A DNA stretch of 64,000 nt, taken from NCBI GenBank assembly GCA_964646815.1, contig CAZYFH010000007.1, positions 67,936 through 131,935 on the forward strand, in the 5' to 3' direction. This DNA comes from CAZYFH01 sp964646815. GTDB lineage: Bacteria > Acidobacteriota > Vicinamibacteria > Vicinamibacterales > UBA8438. The translations under genes and the position numbers were made by a program. Under the pieces are notes generated by a model that was given only the letters and a program-made list of their open reading frames with translations, made no database searches and had not been told where the DNA came from. This document shows positions 44,230 to 52,366 of the stretch, one piece after another. Each line of letters opens with the position of its first letter. Positions within the stretch are counted from its first letter, which is position 1.

Positions 44230-45999
44230 CTAGCGTCGGCCGCCACGGCGGCGACCGAATGGAAATTGCGGAATCAGCGGCGACCCGCCGCCACGCGCAC
44301 CCGACGCCTCGGCGCCAACATCGGGCGTCGTGATGTTCGTGACGAGCTGGGCGCCGACCGACAGCGCGCTGGTCATCGCAGGCGCAGGTGCGCGCTGGCC
44401 ATCGAGCGCGTCCAGCCGCTGCTCCCGCGCTTTGCGTGCCGACTCGTCCTCGAGCGTCGTGAGCTGTTCGCGGAGCGCCGCCACTTGTGGACCGACCTGG
44501 GCCGCTGCGGCGGCGGCCTCGACGCCCAACAGCTCCGACGCCGTGCCGTCCGTGACCCCGAGCCGCACGTTGACGGGCGACAGCCGGTCGCCCTGCATCA
44601 CCCAGACGCGGCCGGTCGACTCGGTTGGGGGTAGGGGAGCGAACAGTGCGTCGATCGTGGTGGCGCCCCGCTCGAATGCGGGTACCGTTGACCCACCGCC
44701 GGCGTTCGCCAGTAGCCTCTGCTGCCCGCCGCCCGGGCCGCCGCCGCGACGGGCCCGCATCTGCGCAAAGAACTGCTCGCGCTCGTCGGGCGACATCTGC
44801 TGCGCTCGTTCCATCATCTGGCGACGGCGTTCGGGGCTCGGCGCCCCATCTTGGCCGGCGCCGAACCCTCCGAATCTTCCACCAGGCGCACCACCTTCGC
44901 CGCCGGAGCCAGCAGCCGGGCTGGCAGCTTCGCCACCGTTATCCTGCCCGACGCTGGTCGCCCCGGCGGCGGCGTCGGCCGTCAGGCCCGGTGAACCGCC
45001 GAGTTGAAGCGGTGGCGGTACTGGCTGGTTGAGCGCCGCGAACACCTCCGGGCTCGGTCGGAAGCGGAGGGCCGAGTTCGGAATCCGAGTGACGTTCTCC
45101 CGACGAGCGATCTCGAGCGAGATCGTCGCCGTCATGCCCGGCTTCAGCTTCAGGTCTGGGTTCGGCGCGTCGACGACCGTCGCGTAAGTCACGACGTTCT
45201 GCTGGACGACCGGCTCGAGGCGGATCTGCGAGACCGACCCTTCGAACTCCTCGGCCGGATACGCGTCGACGGTGAAGATCACGCGCTGGCCTGGCCGGAT
45301 CCGGCCTACGTCCGATTCGTCGATGTTCGCGATGACGCGCATCTTCGTCAGGTCGGCGGCGATGACGAACAGCTCTGGCGCTTGCAGGCTCGCCGCCACG
45401 GTTTGACCGACGTCGACGAGCCGCGAGATGACTATTCCATCGATCGGCGCCCGAATGACGGTGTGCTCGAGATTGACCTCGTTCTGATTAAGCGACGCGC
45501 GCGCTTGTGTCACTTGGGCCTCGGCTGATTTGACCTGAGCCTGCGCGGATCGGACCGCCACCTGCGCCGCCTCCAGCTCCGTTTCGGATATCAGGTCTCG
45601 CGCTGCGAGGTCTTCCGCGCGCGCCAACTGCGAGGCGGCGTTGTCGATCTCGACGTGAAGCCGTTCGACGTCGGCCTCCGCCCGCGCGAGGTTCGCGCGC
45701 GCCTGCTCGAGCTGGGTCTCGAACAACGAGGGGTCGAGCCGCATGATGACGTCGTTCTCGCGGACGATCGAGTTGTAGTCGACCCGGAGCTCCTGGATGA
45801 TGCCGGAGACCTGACTGCCGACCTGGACCGTCGTCACCGCCTCGAGCGCCCCGGTCGCGCCGACCGTGTCGACGATGTCTCCCTCGGTGACGGTGACCGT
45901 GCTCACGTCGGGGATGAACTCGACGGTCCGGAAGCCGTAGTAGCCTGAGGCGGCGATGCCGCCCGCGAGGATGAGCACGACAAAGAGCGCTTTCTTCAT
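44230..45999 (-). CDS. MacA/HlyD-type periplasmic adaptor with large low-complexity insert
   Basis: A 589-residue membrane-fusion protein. Residues 1-20 form the membrane anchor; the lipoyl halves (about 45-85 and 178-205) flank an alpha-helical hairpin (about 92-172, rich in Ala/Glu heptads); the beta-barrel runs about 206-310 (ADLTKMRVIANIDESDVGRI, LKPGMTATISLEIA). Residues about 327-460 are an inserted Gly/Ala/Pro/Arg-rich stretch containing RRRQMMERAQQMSPDEREQF. The membrane-proximal domain (RVWVMQGDRLSPVNVRLGV) follows, then a helix about 493-533 and a Gly/Arg tail. Typical MacA is about 370 residues, so roughly 200 residues are extra. First gene after tolC in the pump operon. Confidence 0.9.
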   Translation of the reverse strand: MKKALFVVLILAGGIAASGYYGFRTVEFIPDVSTVTVTEGDIVDTVGATGALEAVTTVQVGSQVSGIIQELRVDYNSIVRENDVIMRLDPSLFETQLEQARANLARAEADVERLHVEIDNAASQLARAEDLAARDLISETELEAAQVAVRSAQAQVKSAEAQVTQARASLNQNEVNLEHTVIRAPIDGIVISRLVDVGQTVAASLQAPELFVIAADLTKMRVIANIDESDVGRIRPGQRVIFTVDAYPAEEFEGSVSQIRLEPVVQQNVVTYATVVDAPNPDLKLKPGMTATISLEIARRENVTRIPNSALRFRPSPEVFAALNQPVPPPLQLGGSPGLTADAAAGATSVGQDNGGEAASPAAGSGGEGGAPGGRFGGFGAGQDGAPSPERRRQMMERAQQMSPDEREQFFAQMRARRGGGPGGGQQRLLANAGGGSTVPAFERGATTIDALFAPLPPTESTGRVWVMQGDRLSPVNVRLGVTDGTASELLGVEAAAAAAQVGPQVAALREQLTTLEDESARKAREQRLDALDGQRAPAPAMTSALSVGAQLVTNITTPDVGAEASGARGGGSPLIPQFPFGRRRGGRR

Positions 46000-46051
46000 G
46001 GTTGTCAGTCCGGCTTCCTACTGAGAGCCGCTGCCCTGGATGTTCGCGCCA

Positions 46052-47683
46052 CTACCGGCCACCGCCGCCGGTTCCGATGATCGAGATCCCGGCGCCGCCG
46101 AGCGACGTCTCCTGCACGCGGTCGAACGCGATCAACGCTTTCTGATAGTCGAGGATGGCCCGCAGCTCAGTGTCCTGTGCCGTCGCCAGGTCGCGCTGTG
46201 CCTGCACGACGAAGAAGCTGGTTGTGGTGCCCACCTCGAACTTACTTTCCTCGGCCTCGAGCTGTTGCTCGGCGAGATCACGTGCGGCGAGGGCCGCCTC
46301 GATCCGCTTTTGGATGCTGTCGAGCTGCAGCGCGGCGTTCGTTACCTCGGTGGCGACCTGCAGCTCGATCCGCTGCAGCTGCGCGTCGGTTTGCTGGAGC
46401 TCGATCCGGCTCCGCTGATAGGCCGCTTCGGCGGAGCTGAGGCCGAGCGGGTAGCTCAGCTGCAGCTGAACCTGCCAGGTCGGAAACCTCGTGTCAACGA
46501 GTTGATCGATCGCGTCGCCGAACCCCCCGGGGATTACGGACTGTACGTCGCCGCCAAATCCAAAGCGGTTGAAGCGTGTGCCGCCCTGGCCGGCCAGCCG
46601 ATACGACCCGAGCAGATCCAGGGCCGGCAGCGTACTGTTGCGGAGCGCACGGATGTTGATGTCGTTGATGTCGCGCTGCCGGCGCGCGCGCGTCAGGTCG
46701 GTGCGCCTGTCGAGGGCAGCCCGCACGGCGGCCTCGATGTCCACAGGCGTGTAGATGATGGACGCCTGGTCAATCGGGTTGAGCGACGCGGTCCAGAGCT
46801 CATCCTCGGTGCCGTCGACAATGAGCTGCTTGAGCGTCAACTCTGACGCCCGCAGGGTCTGCTCGGCCTGCGCCAGCGTTTGCCGTCGCGCCGCCGCTTC
46901 CGATTGCGCCTGGACGATGTCGATCGGGGCCAGGGTGCCGATCTCCACTCGCGCGCGGTTATCGCGCACGAGCTGCTCCGCCAACTCGAGGGCCTGTTGC
47001 TGCACGGCAACGGTCTGCACGGCGTAGACGAGCTCCCAATAGGCGTCGCGCACGTTGGAGAGGGTGTTGGTGATCGTTTCCCGGAGATCGATGTCCGAGA
47101 TGTCCCGGTTGATGCTGGTGACGGCGAGTTGCTGGCGCGTCCCGTCGATACGGAAGCCGCGAAGCAACGGCTGCGTGTAGTTCGCCGCAAGTGAGCTGCT
47201 GTAGCTCGGATTGAAGCTCGAGAAGAAGTTTGTGGTCTCCCGCCGGTTGTTGTCCCACGAGATGTCGAAGGTGCCGCCGCCCCAGGGTACCGGCTGCGCA
47301 ATCCCTGCGTTGAATAATGCCATGTCGGTTTCGACGTTCAATCCGCCGTCGAGCTGCGACGACGATGGACTGATGGCAGACTGCGTGCTGACGTTGCTCG
47401 ACAACGTCGGACGATAGAACGCCTGCTGCTCGACCAGGTTCAGATCGACGATCTGAGGTGCGAGACGTTGGAGCGTGATATCGAGGTTGCGCTCGAGAGC
47501 GCGCTCGACCGCGTCGTCCAGCGTGAGGTCGAACTGGCGTCCGGCTGGCATCACCTGCCCGACCTGCAGGCGCGCCTTCGCAACGAGCCTCGCGATCCGA
47601 TCATCGCTGGTTTGGGCGCCAACCGATACGACCAGAGGCCCAAGTAGCAACCACACGATCAAGAAACGACGTGGCTGTTTCAC
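46052..47683 (-). CDS. TolC-family outer-membrane efflux protein
   Basis: A 543-residue outer-membrane channel subunit. The start is GTG 47683, with GGAGG nine bases upstream and signal FLIVWLLLGPLVVSVGAQ. Two internal repeats typical of TolC include FDLTLDDAVERALERNLDIT and LQVATEVTNAALQLDSIQKR, with long amphipathic helices (VDIEAAVRAALDRRTDLTRA). The beta-barrel strands are SYSSSLAANYTQPLLRGF and WQVQLQLSYPLGLSSAEAAY. It is encoded 52 bases upstream of the adaptor gene and completes the tripartite pump. Confidence 0.93.
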   Translation of the reverse strand: MKQPRRFLIVWLLLGPLVVSVGAQTSDDRIARLVAKARLQVGQVMPAGRQFDLTLDDAVERALERNLDITLQRLAPQIVDLNLVEQQAFYRPTLSSNVSTQSAISPSSSQLDGGLNVETDMALFNAGIAQPVPWGGGTFDISWDNNRRETTNFFSSFNPSYSSSLAANYTQPLLRGFRIDGTRQQLAVTSINRDISDIDLRETITNTLSNVRDAYWELVYAVQTVAVQQQALELAEQLVRDNRARVEIGTLAPIDIVQAQSEAAARRQTLAQAEQTLRASELTLKQLIVDGTEDELWTASLNPIDQASIIYTPVDIEAAVRAALDRRTDLTRARRQRDINDINIRALRNSTLPALDLLGSYRLAGQGGTRFNRFGFGGDVQSVIPGGFGDAIDQLVDTRFPTWQVQLQLSYPLGLSSAEAAYQRSRIELQQTDAQLQRIELQVATEVTNAALQLDSIQKRIEAALAARDLAEQQLEAEESKFEVGTTTSFFVVQAQRDLATAQDTELRAILDYQKALIAFDRVQETSLGGAGISIIGTGGGGR

Positions 47684-47862
47684 GGAGACCGTCCTCCCTT
47701 CAAGTCGCGGGTAGCCAACGCGGTTCGGCGTGCACGCACAGCCGGCCGGGACATGCCGCACCCGCATGCCTATGAGTCAAGACGCGACAGGGCACGAGGA
47801 TGTTCCGCGGCGCCGTGCCCCGCCAGCCCGATGGCTCGTAGACCGGCGCTCACGTCGATCGG

Positions 47863-48300
47863 CTAGCATCGCGACCGCGACCGCGACCGGCGTCCGCGGC
47901 GGCGCTCCCACATGTCGTGGAGGGCGTCGAGCTGTGCCGGGGTCAGTACCCGGTGCATTCGATAGAGCATGAGCAGGCGCGTCTTGCTGAGCGCACTGCG
48001 TGCCGTCTCGACCTTGTCAATCTGCAGGGCGATTTCCCACTCGTCGGCTTCGAGTGCGTGCATGATCGACGTGAGCTCTTCCTCCTCGGCTTCGAGGCGC
48101 TGCATGAGCTCCCTTTGTTTCGGGCGGATCGCCTGGAAGATCTCCTCCAGCTCGTCGGACTGGTCCTCGGTTAGATCGATCTCGGCCTTGACGTCGTCGG
48201 ATTGCCACCATTTGAAGCGCTGCGCGGCCTCCGACGAGCCGGCCAACAGCGATGCCACGACGACGAACGCCGCTGCGCCGTACCAGTGAATCGTGCGCAT
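47863..48300 (-). CDS. Spy/CpxP-like periplasmic protein (LTxxQ type)
   Basis: A 145-residue exported helical protein. Start ATG 48300 with GAGGAGG seven bases upstream, then signal YGAAAFVVVASLLAGSSEAA. The mature protein has two LTxxQ-like motifs, DLTEDQSDELEEIF and VLTPAQLDALHDMW, flanking Glu-rich helices (QRLEAEEEELTSIMHALEAD), and ends in Arg/Ser repeats. This is the pattern of Spy/CpxP/CnrX-type envelope-stress or metal-sensing proteins. First gene of the MacAB-TolC operon, 179 bases before tolC. It may sense or chaperone substrates of the pump, by analogy. Confidence 0.8.
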   Translation of the reverse strand: MRTIHWYGAAAFVVVASLLAGSSEAAQRFKWWQSDDVKAEIDLTEDQSDELEEIFQAIRPKQRELMQRLEAEEEELTSIMHALEADEWEIALQIDKVETARSALSKTRLLMLYRMHRVLTPAQLDALHDMWERRRGRRSRSRSRC

Positions 48301-48396
48301 AGTCAGCCTCCTCGCGCCCTGGTCTCGGATCAGGTGCAACGAAGCAACGTTGCAGTAGATAGCACGCACCTATTCTCGAATACTGCCCCGAAACCG

Positions 48397-48412
48397 GTGG
48401 CGTTTACGCCAC
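48397..48412 (-). terminator. Perfect small hairpin after ispH
   Basis: GTGGCG-TTTA-CGCCAC is a perfect six-pair stem with a four-base loop, about 95 bases past the ispH stop on the minus strand and upstream of the Spy-like gene. It lacks a strong T-tract (CGGTTT follows), so its activity as a terminator is uncertain. Confidence 0.3.
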
Positions 48413-48505
48413 TGATAAATCGGTCGCTCCGGCGGAGTCGCGACGCGAGTGCGTTGAGACGGCCGACCCGTGTTCCCAGGCGACACGGCCACCTCGGGCA
48501 TGGTG

Positions 48506-49693
48506 CTACCCGGAGAACTCGACGAGCTTCGCGATGACCTGTCCGACGATATTGTCTGGTGTCGAGGCGCCGGCGGTGACGCCGACGGTGAGCGGTCGAT
48601 CCGGTGCGAGCCACGCGCGGGCGGACACCTCGGCGGAGCCGGCGACCCCGCCCGCCTGCGGCAAGTGCCGGATCTCGTCCCGAGAGCGGAGACACGACGG
48701 CTCGGCGATGTGATACGTCGTGACGCGGTCGCTACAGATGCGCGCCAGGTTGCGGGTGTTGCTGCTGTTGTAGCCGCCAATCACTACCGTGAAGTCGAAC
48801 GTGTGCGCATCGAGCAGGACTTTCATCGCGTCCTGCCGGTCTTGCGTGGCGCTACAGATCGTTTCGAATGCCCGGTAGTGATTGGGTAGCGAGTCTTCCC
48901 CGTAGTGGTCGACCATTGCATCCCGGATCATGTCGCCAATCTTGAGCGACTCGGACATCAGCATCGTCGTCTGATTGGCCAGTCCGACGCGTTGCAGGTC
49001 GCGGTCTGGATCGAAGTCCGCAGAGCTGACGTCGCCGAACCGGGCACGGAACGTGTCCGCTGCGCCTCGTCCGCGAATGTACTCGCACACCTCCGCGGCT
49101 TCGTCGAGGTTGAGCACCACGAGATAGCGACCACCGTCGACCGTCGCAGCCTGCGAGGCCGTGGCCGCGGTCTCTTCGTGCTGGGCCTTGCCGTGAATGA
49201 TCGCCGTGAAACCGTCGCGCGCGTACTGCCGAACGTTCTTCCAGACATTGAGTACCGAGCCGCACGTCGTGTCGATCAACGTGCACTCGAGTCGATTCAA
49301 CCGCTCGAGCTGGTCGACGGTGATGCCGAAGGCGGGCATGATGACGACGTCATCTGCCGTGATGGACGCGATGTCCTCGCCGGGGTCGGTGAGAAACCGG
49401 ATGCCGGCAGCACGCAGGCGAGAATTGACGTGAGGATTGTGGATGATCTCGCCGGTCAGGAACACGGTCTTGTCCGGGAACCGGCGGCGGGTCTGATATG
49501 CATAGTCGACCGCGCGGTCGACGCCGTAGCAGAATCCGAACTCCTGCGCGAGATGCAGGGTGAGACGGCCAGCCGTATGCTGGAAGTTCGCATCACGGAT
49601 GCGAACGACGAGCTGGCTGTGATAGTCGCGCGCCAACTCGTCAGCGACGACGTGTTTGAGATCGAGGCCTTTGCGATATAGGACCGAAGGCAC
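48506..49693 (-). CDS. ispH: 4-hydroxy-3-methylbut-2-enyl diphosphate reductase, long (plant/cyanobacterial) type
   Basis: A 395-residue IspH, the last MEP-pathway enzyme making IPP and DMAPP from HMBPP with a [4Fe-4S] cluster. Cluster cysteines: C55 in EFGFCYGVDRAVDYAY, C144 in IDTTCGSVLNV and C280 in TICSATQDRQDAM. GEIIHNPHVN, VVIGGYNSSNTRNL and VTAGASTPDNIV are also diagnostic. Length, the 50-residue N-terminal extension (YRKGLDLKH) and FCYGVDRA place it with the plant/cyanobacterial type, not the ~315-residue enterobacterial type. Start is GTG 49693, six bases after the anti-sigma stop, without a clear Shine-Dalgarno, suggesting coupling to the sigma/anti-sigma pair. Confidence 0.93.
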   Translation of the reverse strand: MPSVLYRKGLDLKHVVADELARDYHSQLVVRIRDANFQHTAGRLTLHLAQEFGFCYGVDRAVDYAYQTRRRFPDKTVFLTGEIIHNPHVNSRLRAAGIRFLTDPGEDIASITADDVVIMPAFGITVDQLERLNRLECTLIDTTCGSVLNVWKNVRQYARDGFTAIIHGKAQHEETAATASQAATVDGGRYLVVLNLDEAAEVCEYIRGRGAADTFRARFGDVSSADFDPDRDLQRVGLANQTTMLMSESLKIGDMIRDAMVDHYGEDSLPNHYRAFETICSATQDRQDAMKVLLDAHTFDFTVVIGGYNSSNTRNLARICSDRVTTYHIAEPSCLRSRDEIRHLPQAGGVAGSAEVSARAWLAPDRPLTVGVTAGASTPDNIVGQVIAKLVEFSG

Positions 49694-49699
49694 GGTTGT

Positions 49700-50350
49700 C
49701 TAACGTACGTTGATCGAGACCTCACGCATGAGCGGGGTCATCTCGTCAAGGGCGACGAGCGTGGACACCCGTGGGCTCGTGAGTGCTAGCTCGAGCTTCT
49801 GCATGAACTGCTCGTCGCTGGTCGTGGTCGGGGGATCGGCCGGTGTCAGTGCCGGCTCATCGTGCCGCACGGCGAGCGGTTCGGGATCCGCGTGCAGGTG
49901 CACGAACTGGCCGATGGCGACGCCCGTCAATACGCCTGCCACTGCCGCGGCGCCGATCCAGCGATGGACGCGCCCGCCGGCCGCGAGCGCGGGACGCGCG
50001 AGCATTGGGAACCGCAAGATGCGCGCGGCACCACGGTGCTCAGTGGCGCGTTCCACGCGGCGCATGATGCGGTCCCGCGCCGTGGCCAGGCGCGCGGTTG
50101 AGATCTCATCGTCGAATGCGGCGGTGGACTCCTCGGTAATCGCTTCGAGGAAGACCGTGAGCTCGGCGAGCCGATCGGCGCACGATGGGCACGCGCTGAG
50201 ATGCGCCTCGGTCGCCTCGTGGTTGGCGCCGGGCCGCTCCGCCGAACCCCGAATCACGTCGAGCGACAGGTGGTCCGGCGCGTGAGACCCGCGCGCGGGG
50301 TTACCCAGCGTGAGGAGCCGTCGAACGAGCGCACGGGGTGTCGACGCCAT
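49700..50350 (-). CDS. Anti-sigma factor with zinc-binding (zf-HC2-like) domain
   Basis: A 216-residue membrane protein. The cytoplasmic N-terminus carries the HxxxCxxC anti-sigma zinc motif (EAHLSACPSCADRLAEL, about residues 48-64). One transmembrane helix lies at about 131-152 (RWIGAAAVAGVLTGVAIGQF), and the rest is periplasmic. The ATG at 50350 overlaps the sigma-factor stop (TGATG), so the pair is co-translated and the protein most likely sequesters that ECF factor. The ispH gene follows after six bases. The extracellular signal is unknown. Confidence 0.85.
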   Translation of the reverse strand: MASTPRALVRRLLTLGNPARGSHAPDHLSLDVIRGSAERPGANHEATEAHLSACPSCADRLAELTVFLEAITEESTAAFDDEISTARLATARDRIMRRVERATEHRGAARILRFPMLARPALAAGGRVHRWIGAAAVAGVLTGVAIGQFVHLHADPEPLAVRHDEPALTPADPPTTTSDEQFMQKLELALTSPRVSTLVALDEMTPLMREVSINVR

Positions 50351-51045
50351 CAACCCCGTCCTTCTCCAGACGCCTCGAGCACCCGCGCGCGGCGAGCCTC
50401 GACTAGCCACTGTTCCCCCCGCAGGCGCCGCCGCAACGAACGTACCGCCCGGAACAGGTGGACACGTACCGTCGCTTCTTTGAGATCCAACATGCCGGCG
50501 ACGTCACGGGTCGAATGTCCCTCGAGCTGATTCAAGATGACCACCGATCGCTGTCGCGCGGGCAAGCGGTCGATGGCCGCTTCGAGTCGTGCCCGCCGTT
50601 CCCGGCGCAGTAATGCGATTTCGGGGGACGGCTCCTCTGCTGGCTGCCGCTCCGCGGGCGCGCGCTCGTCATCACCCGCGGGGACCAGCCATCGGCCCCT
50701 CCGGTTTCGCACCTTCAAGCGATCGAGACAGCAGTTGACGACGATGCGGGTGAACCATAGCTCGAAGAACAACTCCTCACGAAAGGAGGGGAGGTGGACG
50801 AAAGCCTTCAGGAACGCATCCTGAACGGCGTCCTCGGCTTCGCCAAAATCGTGGAGATAGTGATACGCGATGCGGGTGGCGCGACGCTGATGCCGGTCGA
50901 CGATTTCACCAAAACGCTGGCTGGCGACCGCGTCATCACCACGCGCCAGCAGTGCCTTCACCTCGGCCGCGAGCTGGGTGTCCGCCTCAACGCGGGGTCG
51001 CAACGCGCGCCGAGCGCCCGGCACACAAATCCCCATATCTATCAA
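50350..51045 (-). CDS. ECF-type RNA polymerase sigma factor
   Basis: A sigma-70 family ECF factor of up to 231 residues. Region 2 reads FGEIVDRHQRRATRIAYHYL then EAEDAVQDAFLKAFVHLPSF, matching the -10 recognition helix with DAEDAxQDxFxxA-type sequence. Region 4 reads LEAAIDRLPARQRSVVILNQ, LEGHSTRDVAGMLDLKEATV and RVHLFRAVRSLRR, a helix-turn-helix. The start is uncertain: TTG 51045 or ATG 51036; upstream residues add little. It overlaps the anti-sigma gene. It likely controls its own operon; the promoter was not identified. Confidence 0.9.
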   Translation of the reverse strand: MIDMGICVPGARRALRPRVEADTQLAAEVKALLARGDDAVASQRFGEIVDRHQRRATRIAYHYLHDFGEAEDAVQDAFLKAFVHLPSFREELFFELWFTRIVVNCCLDRLKVRNRRGRWLVPAGDDERAPAERQPAEEPSPEIALLRRERRARLEAAIDRLPARQRSVVILNQLEGHSTRDVAGMLDLKEATVRVHLFRAVRSLRRRLRGEQWLVEARRARVLEASGEGRG

Positions 51046-51248
51046 TACGCCGGCCCGGCCCTGCCGTTTACGTGCGGCGTGACACCTGCCGGAGCACGGT
51101 CACGGGCATCATACCTCGGCCGTGCACGCGTATGAGTCTTGACCGATTCCACGTCACCGCGGGCTGATGGATCGATGCCGATCTGGTCGGCCGCACGCGT
51201 TGATACCAATCGTCTTCGCAGGGACCGATCGCCAGCTGGGAGATGCCG

Positions 51249-52268
51249 TCAGTTCGCGATGACAACTGGCCGTCGAAGGGCAGAGAGGCGGTTGAGGCGC
51301 GTGCCGGGATAGTAGTGTGCCAGGATTCGCGCTGGGTCATGGCCTGTACGGGCGCGGGCCATCACGCCGACCTGGCACGCACCCACCCCATGGCCGTGAC
51401 CGGTGCCGCTGAATACGAACGTCTCATGGTCCCGCTCTACCTCGAACCGCGTGCTCTTGATCGCTCGCGGGCCGAAACTCGCCGTCAGCACGGCGCGGAA
51501 CACCTCGGCACGGACGTCCGTCGTGCGGTCCCCGCGTAGCCGGACCCTGACCGCCCGGCCGGCACTATCCCGGTCCACTACCTCGACACCGACGAACCGA
51601 GTGCCAACGCGGGTCCTCGGGTCACGATTAAGCGCCTGTCGCACCAGCGATGCGGTCGCCGTGTGCCGCCACGGCGTGGCGGGTCGCATCACGCAGAATG
51701 CGTCGTCGACGCCACGCAGATATGGCGGCGCCGGCCCGCCCCATACGGAGTCCGCGGAGCTCGTGGCACCACCGCAGTCGGCATGGAAAAGCGCCTGGAC
51801 CAGGCGTCCCTCGTAGGTCACGACCAGCCCTCGCGTGTCACGCGCGGCGCGCTCCACGAGCGCGCGCAGCGGTGACGGCGCGTCCGCGGCCGGACGAAAT
51901 ACCTGACAATGCGTTGTCGCACAGAGGTCGAATCCTTCCGTGGCATGGCGCTCCAGGTTCGCGAGCGCGTAGGTGCGGGCAAGGATCGTCTGGACCATGG
52001 CCATCCGTCCCGCGGCCGCTCGCACCTCCCGAGCCAGCGGCAACTCCGCGAGCACCGAGCCGACGGTGTAGTCTTCGAGCGGCACGCGGACGATGCCGCC
52101 GTCGCTCATGCCGAGCCGTATGTGGGCGGCGACGTCGGTTCCGTGACCCCGCACCTCGTTCGCCACAACGGGTGGCCGATGGACGCACGTGGCGCCAAGC
52201 GCCGCGATCAGGACCACGGCGCCCGCGCGTGCAATCAGCGGCACAGCTCGAGGACGAGCGACGTTCAT
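51249..52268 (-). CDS. SpoIID/LytB-domain lipoprotein
   Basis: A 339-residue protein from ATG 52268 with a lipobox (VVLIAALGATC). It carries the SpoIID domain: VPLEDYTVGSVLAELP with the catalytic Glu in AELP, MAMVQTILARTYALAN, DLCATTHCQVF, VQALFHADCGGATSSADSVW and the C-terminal GHGHGVGACQVGVMARA. SpoIID proteins cleave peptidoglycan glycan strands stripped of stem peptides. In non-sporulating Gram-negatives such homologues act in wall remodelling. It is divergent from pckA, with about 100 bases between them. Confidence 0.87.
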   Translation of the reverse strand: MNVARPRAVPLIARAGAVVLIAALGATCVHRPPVVANEVRGHGTDVAAHIRLGMSDGGIVRVPLEDYTVGSVLAELPLAREVRAAAGRMAMVQTILARTYALANLERHATEGFDLCATTHCQVFRPAADAPSPLRALVERAARDTRGLVVTYEGRLVQALFHADCGGATSSADSVWGGPAPPYLRGVDDAFCVMRPATPWRHTATASLVRQALNRDPRTRVGTRFVGVEVVDRDSAGRAVRVRLRGDRTTDVRAEVFRAVLTASFGPRAIKSTRFEVERDHETFVFSGTGHGHGVGACQVGVMARARTGHDPARILAHYYPGTRLNRLSALRRPVVIAN

Positions 52269-52366
52269 GTGGCTGGTTATCGGTCGGCCGACACTGGTTC
52301 CACAGTGTCCGAACGATAAGCGGTCGTTTGACTGGCGACTGCGACGCGGATAGGGTAGGCATCCCA

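Noticed and set aside
51650..52366. 240-codon N-terminal extension of pckA
   Set aside because: It overlaps the divergent SpoIID gene and is Arg/Pro/Ala-rich; PckA homology starts just after GTG 52367 and gives the normal length.
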